Assembly: GCA_009786045.1 (NCBI GenBank)
Contig: WQTY01000086.1
Coordinates: forward strand, 1 to 8,174
Direction of reading: 5' to 3'
Source of the DNA: Pseudomonadota bacterium
Lineage (GTDB): Bacteria > Myxococcota_A > Bradymonadia > UBA4248
Length of the DNA stretch: 8,174 bases
Within the stretch, counting starts at the first letter, position 1; each line of letters starts with the position of its first letter. A program made the translations under genes and the position numbers. This document shows positions 5,658 through 8,174 of this stretch, piece by piece. The notes under the pieces were generated by a model. That model did not search any database and was not told where the DNA came from. It saw only the letters and a program-made list of their open reading frames with translations.

Positions 5658-6818
5658 CTACATACGGCGCTCCCACGCTTCCCAGGCCAGCGAACACCCT
5701 TTCGGGACAGCTGAAGCGGCACGACCATACAGCCGCAGCGCATACGTGGGGGCTCCCGGCAGCGACGCCACAAGCGTGTCAGGCAACGTCACAAGACGCC
5801 CCACGTCACCCGTCAAAATAAACGACACACTGTCCAGATTGCACAAATCAAAAAGTGCTATCTGGCCATCATGATCCGGCAAAACAGGCGCCATCGTCTC
5901 GGGCGAGTAAACCACACACATCAGCCAGGACGGCAAGACGAATAACCCCTCCCCGGGAATGTCGGCATTCGTATTAAGCGCACATATCTCATACCCCTGG
6001 CTGGATAGCTCGCACATGCCATACTCGCCATATATCCGTCCACGCTCAATGCCCAGCCCCACAGACAGCGCATCCCTCAGTTCAGCCCTGGGAATCTCGC
6101 GCACTTTCCCCTTATACCCCCCCGTCTCCATCAGGCAGCTCCCGGGGGCACACGTCAAACGCTCCGACCCAAGCCCATCCAGCAATGCCACGTAAGAGTA
6201 CGCCGGACCAAACAAATGCACAGGCACATCGTCGCGCGCCGCATCAAGAAGCGCCTCTCGCAGGCCGACAATATCCAGCCCATCGGCCATCGAAAAATAA
6301 TAGCCGCTCTTCTCACCGCCAAGCATCTCAATGAGCTGCGATATCATATACCCCAGCGACGAATGCGGATTGTCCTCATACCGTGGCATCAGCGACAGGT
6401 AACGCGTCCCCGGCAGCACACCGCCAGCCACCATCAGGCTGTAATGATAGAGGATCGAACGCTGCATCAGGCCAAGATCGCGAAAACCATGCCGGCTCGA
6501 TACCCCCGCCGTCGTCCCGCTCGAATGAAACTCCGCAATCCGTTCCGATGGGCAAAAACCCAGCACTTCCTCACGGCGAAAACAGTCTGCCGGAAGCGGC
6601 GGATAGTCAAACAGTCTCACCCCGCGATGCGTACACCCATGCTGAACACAATATCGGGCATATGCCGGATTATTCTGACGCTGATACTCCAATACATCAA
6701 TACAAAGGCCAGGTGCCTTCGGACGAGGTGACGAAGAACCACGCTCGCCAGCCCAGCGGTAGCTCTCAAACATAAACGCCGATATCTCCGACCACAGCGA
6801 CGCCCTGTCCCTCGCCAT
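5658..6818 (-). CDS. LuxE-family acyl-protein synthetase (ATP-dependent acyl-activating enzyme)
   Basis: A 386-residue cytoplasmic enzyme of the LuxE family, a branch of the adenylate-forming (ANL) superfamily lacking the small C-terminal domain. LuxE of luminous bacteria activates a fatty acid with ATP and carries the acyl group on a C-terminal cysteine for reduction by LuxC. Visible motifs are FHSSGTTAG (97-105, ATP phosphate loop) followed by SSRH, ETGGYKGKVREIPR (231-244), YGEYGMCELSSQGYE (263-277), TGDVGR (336-341, ribose-binding Asp338) and GR...KGCSLAWE with Cys375, 12 residues from the end. The Vibrio enzyme has its acylated cysteine in the same relative place. Length fits the family (about 370-380). 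The start is firm: GGAGGG lies 7 bases upstream, inside the end of the aminotransferase gene. The two genes are separated by 3 bases (TAG-TGC-ATG). No luciferase, reductase or thioesterase gene is nearby, so luminescence is unlikely. The acid it activates is unknown. luxE would be the family symbol but is not assigned here. Confidence 0.85.
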   Translation of the reverse strand: MARDRASLWSEISAFMFESYRWAGERGSSSPRPKAPGLCIDVLEYQRQNNPAYARYCVQHGCTHRGVRLFDYPPLPADCFRREEVLGFCPSERIAEFHSSGTTAGVSSRHGFRDLGLMQRSILYHYSLMVAGGVLPGTRYLSLMPRYEDNPHSSLGYMISQLIEMLGGEKSGYYFSMADGLDIVGLREALLDAARDDVPVHLFGPAYSYVALLDGLGSERLTCAPGSCLMETGGYKGKVREIPRAELRDALSVGLGIERGRIYGEYGMCELSSQGYEICALNTNADIPGEGLFVLPSWLMCVVYSPETMAPVLPDHDGQIALFDLCNLDSVSFILTGDVGRLVTLPDTLVASLPGAPTYALRLYGRAASAVPKGCSLAWEAWERRM

Positions 6819-6821
6819 GCA

Positions 6822-8024
6822 CTATCCCTCCAATGCCGACAGCCCCACGCCTATCCTTCGAACGCCCTCAATGATTAGCGACTCGCTCATCGCAAACGAC
6901 AGCCGCAAATAACCCGGCGCCCCAAATGCACTCCCCGGCACCGTCGACACATGCGCCTCGTTGATAAGGTATTCCGCCAAATCCAAGTCACTCTGAATAC
7001 GGTGCCCGCCTTTCTCAAGGTGACAGAATTTCGTGCAATTTACCAGAGCGTAAAACGTCCCCATCGGCGCAAGACAACTTACGCCCTGAACCGATGACAA
7101 CGCCTCAAGAAGCGCCGCACGCCGCCGGGCAAACGTCTCACGCATTTCTTCCAAAAACGCCCTGCCCATCCGAAGCGCCGCTATCGCCCCCGACTGCGCA
7201 AACGTCGTCACATTCGACGTCGAATGGCTCTGAATCGTCGTCATCGCCTTAATGCGCCCCACCGACGCAATCGCAAAACCCACGCGCCAGCCCGTCATCG
7301 CGAACGTCTTCGAAAAACCGCCCGCCACGATAATGCGATCCTTCAAATCCGGCGCCACACGCCCCAGCTCAACATGGCGAAAATCGCCATACGTCAGATG
7401 CGCATAAATATTATCCCACAGTACGACCACATCGGGATAGCGCCGCAACACCTCACAAAGCGCCGCCAGCTGCGACTCATTATACGCCTGCCCCGTCGGA
7501 TTCGAAGGCGAATTCAAAATGATCATCTTCGGATCACAGGCCAAAATCGCTGCCTCCAGCGTCCCCGGCGTCAGCAAAAACGAATCCTCCTCCCGCGTCT
7601 CCACAAACACCGGCACCCCGCCAGACAGATACACCTGCGCCGGATAACTCAGCCAATACGGCGCCGGAATCAACACGCGATCCCCCGCATCCAGAAGCGA
7701 CATCATCGCATTATAAAGCACCTGCTTGCCGCCAACCCCGACAATCACCTCATCCGGTGTCACGCCTACGCCAAACTCCTCGCCATACCAGCGCGCAATC
7801 TCCGCCCGCAGTTCAGGCAAACCCGCCACGGACGTATATTTCGTCATCCCATTATCCAGGGCTGCCTTCGCCGCCTCAATCACCGCCTGGGGCGTGTTAA
7901 AATCCGGTTCCCCTGCCCCAAAACTCACCACGTCAACGCCCTGCGCCTTCAACGCCGCCGCACGCGCCGAAATCGCCAGCGTTAACGATGACTGTACATG
8001 ATCAAGCCGACTTGCCTTTTGCAT
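6822..8024 (-). CDS. Class I PLP-dependent aminotransferase (aspartate aminotransferase-like)
   Basis: A 400-residue cytoplasmic fold-type I aminotransferase resembling the 1-beta aspartate aminotransferases (and aspartate/prephenate aminotransferases) that swap the amino group of aspartate or glutamate with a 2-oxo acid. Visible residues are GAGEPDFNTP (37-45), GGKQ (98-101), where K100 matches the lysine that contacts the acidic side chain in the Thermus enzyme, NSPSNPTG (171-178, N175), D204 in WDNIY, the Schiff-base lysine K239 in SKTFAMTGWR with R247, and R374 in YLRLSF, which binds the substrate carboxylate. Length matches the family. The ATG at 8024 was chosen because GGAGGT lies 6 bases upstream; a longer in-frame TTG start at 8075 adds a non-conserved 17-residue tail. 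The active site is intact. It is the first gene of an operon with the LuxE-like gene. The usual 'DEIY' reads 'DNIY' here. The true acceptor substrate cannot be fixed from sequence. Confidence 0.9.
   Translation of the reverse strand: MQKASRLDHVQSSLTLAISARAAALKAQGVDVVSFGAGEPDFNTPQAVIEAAKAALDNGMTKYTSVAGLPELRAEIARWYGEEFGVGVTPDEVIVGVGGKQVLYNAMMSLLDAGDRVLIPAPYWLSYPAQVYLSGGVPVFVETREEDSFLLTPGTLEAAILACDPKMIILNSPSNPTGQAYNESQLAALCEVLRRYPDVVVLWDNIYAHLTYGDFRHVELGRVAPDLKDRIIVAGGFSKTFAMTGWRVGFAIASVGRIKAMTTIQSHSTSNVTTFAQSGAIAALRMGRAFLEEMRETFARRRAALLEALSSVQGVSCLAPMGTFYALVNCTKFCHLEKGGHRIQSDLDLAEYLINEAHVSTVPGSAFGAPGYLRLSFAMSESLIIEGVRRIGVGLSALEG
6826..6831 (-). promoter_or_regulatory. Ribosome binding site of the LuxE-like gene
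   Basis: GGAGGG on the minus strand, 7 bases before the ATG at 6818. It overlaps the last codons of the aminotransferase gene, which supports translation coupling within one operon. Confidence 0.75.
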
Positions 8025-8030
8025 GGCCGA

Positions 8031-8036
8031 ACCTCC
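8031..8036 (-). promoter_or_regulatory. Ribosome binding site of the aminotransferase
   Basis: GGAGGT on the minus strand, 6 bases before the ATG at 8024. It decides the start in favour of this ATG over the in-frame TTG at 8075. Confidence 0.8.
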
Positions 8037-8118
8037 GTCACTGCCTTTCTGATTGGACCGCCCCAAGACTGCCAACCCCGGCAGCCCTCGATTTGTCCCC
8101 TCTGACCACTCACAAGCA

Positions 8119-8135
8119 GGGGGAAACGCTCCCCC
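8119..8135. repeat. G/C hairpin at the window edge
   Basis: GGGGGA (8119-8124) and TCCCCC (8130-8135) form a 6-bp perfect stem around AACGC. Together with the preceding GCA it resembles the AGGGGGC...GCCCCCT hairpin at 37-53. It could be a terminator of a gene outside the window or a dispersed repeat; there is no clear T-run on either side beyond CACTTTT. Confidence 0.45.
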
Positions 8136-8174
8136 AACACTTTTACCGCATAGCTGGTTTGCCTGGTGGGGTGG

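Larger units (their letters stand above)
8025..8174. other. Upstream leader of the aminotransferase operon
   Basis: This 150-base edge probably contains the operon promoter. The best -35/-10-like pair on the minus strand, TTGGCA with TCAGAA 17 bases later, is weak. A GGGGGA/TCCCCC hairpin with a 5-base loop sits at 8119-8135. No gene is supported here. Confidence 0.4.

Noticed and set aside
5658..6818. Possible bioluminescence operon
   Set aside because: Only a LuxE-family gene is present. No luciferase subunits, LuxC reductase, LuxD or flavin reductase are in the window, and the neighbour is an aminotransferase.
7224..7985. Plus-strand open frame of 253 codons opposite the aminotransferase
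   Set aside because: Extremely Arg/His/Ile-rich translation typical of an antisense frame of a GC-rich gene; the minus-strand enzyme has an intact active site.

Overview
The five protein-coding genes in this window all lie on the minus strand, so the transcription order runs from high to low coordinates. The organism looks like a Gram-negative bacterium of the former delta-proteobacterial type (Myxococcota or Bradymonadota-like). This rests on the large lipoprotein, whose alternating lamin-tail domains and 'TDVDCGGxC' cysteine modules are typical of cell-surface proteins in that group. Moderate GC content and strong GGAGG-type ribosome binding sites fit but do not prove it. No taxonomic marker gene is present, so this is an inference.

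Layout in transcription order. (1) A two-gene operon: a class I (fold-type I, 1-beta-like) aspartate-type aminotransferase (8024-6822), then after 3 bases a LuxE-family acyl-protein synthetase (6818-5658). The LuxE-like protein keeps the adenylation motifs and the C-terminal cysteine that carries the acyl group in luminous bacteria. No luxA, B, C or D is present. (2) A 1208-residue lipoprotein (5572-1946) with its own strong ribosome binding site. It has three tandem units of about 240 residues, each a cysteine-rich module plus a lamin-tail domain, then a C-terminal beta-type region. (3) A 240-base non-coding stretch full of inverted repeats, including a 21-bp perfect palindrome and a 50-60-base A/T-tailed hairpin that can act as a terminator. 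(4) A probable operon of a tiny cysteine-containing lipoprotein (1704-1510) and a POT/PTR2-family major facilitator transporter (1483-110).

The aminotransferase and LuxE-like protein probably work in one pathway: transamination of an amino or keto acid, and ATP-dependent activation of a carboxylic acid onto an enzyme thiol. The substrate cannot be read from the sequence. The large lipoprotein is probably surface-exposed and adhesive or structural. The small lipoprotein and the transporter are probably co-transcribed. Three longest-frame starts were shortened because strong ribosome binding sites (two genes) or the signal-peptide form (one gene) favour an internal ATG.

The main points for a second look are the LuxE-aminotransferase pair, the mosaic similarity among the three lamin-tail repeats, and the dense palindromic element between 1804 and 1936. 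No CRISPR array, tRNA, rRNA, transposase or phage gene is visible.
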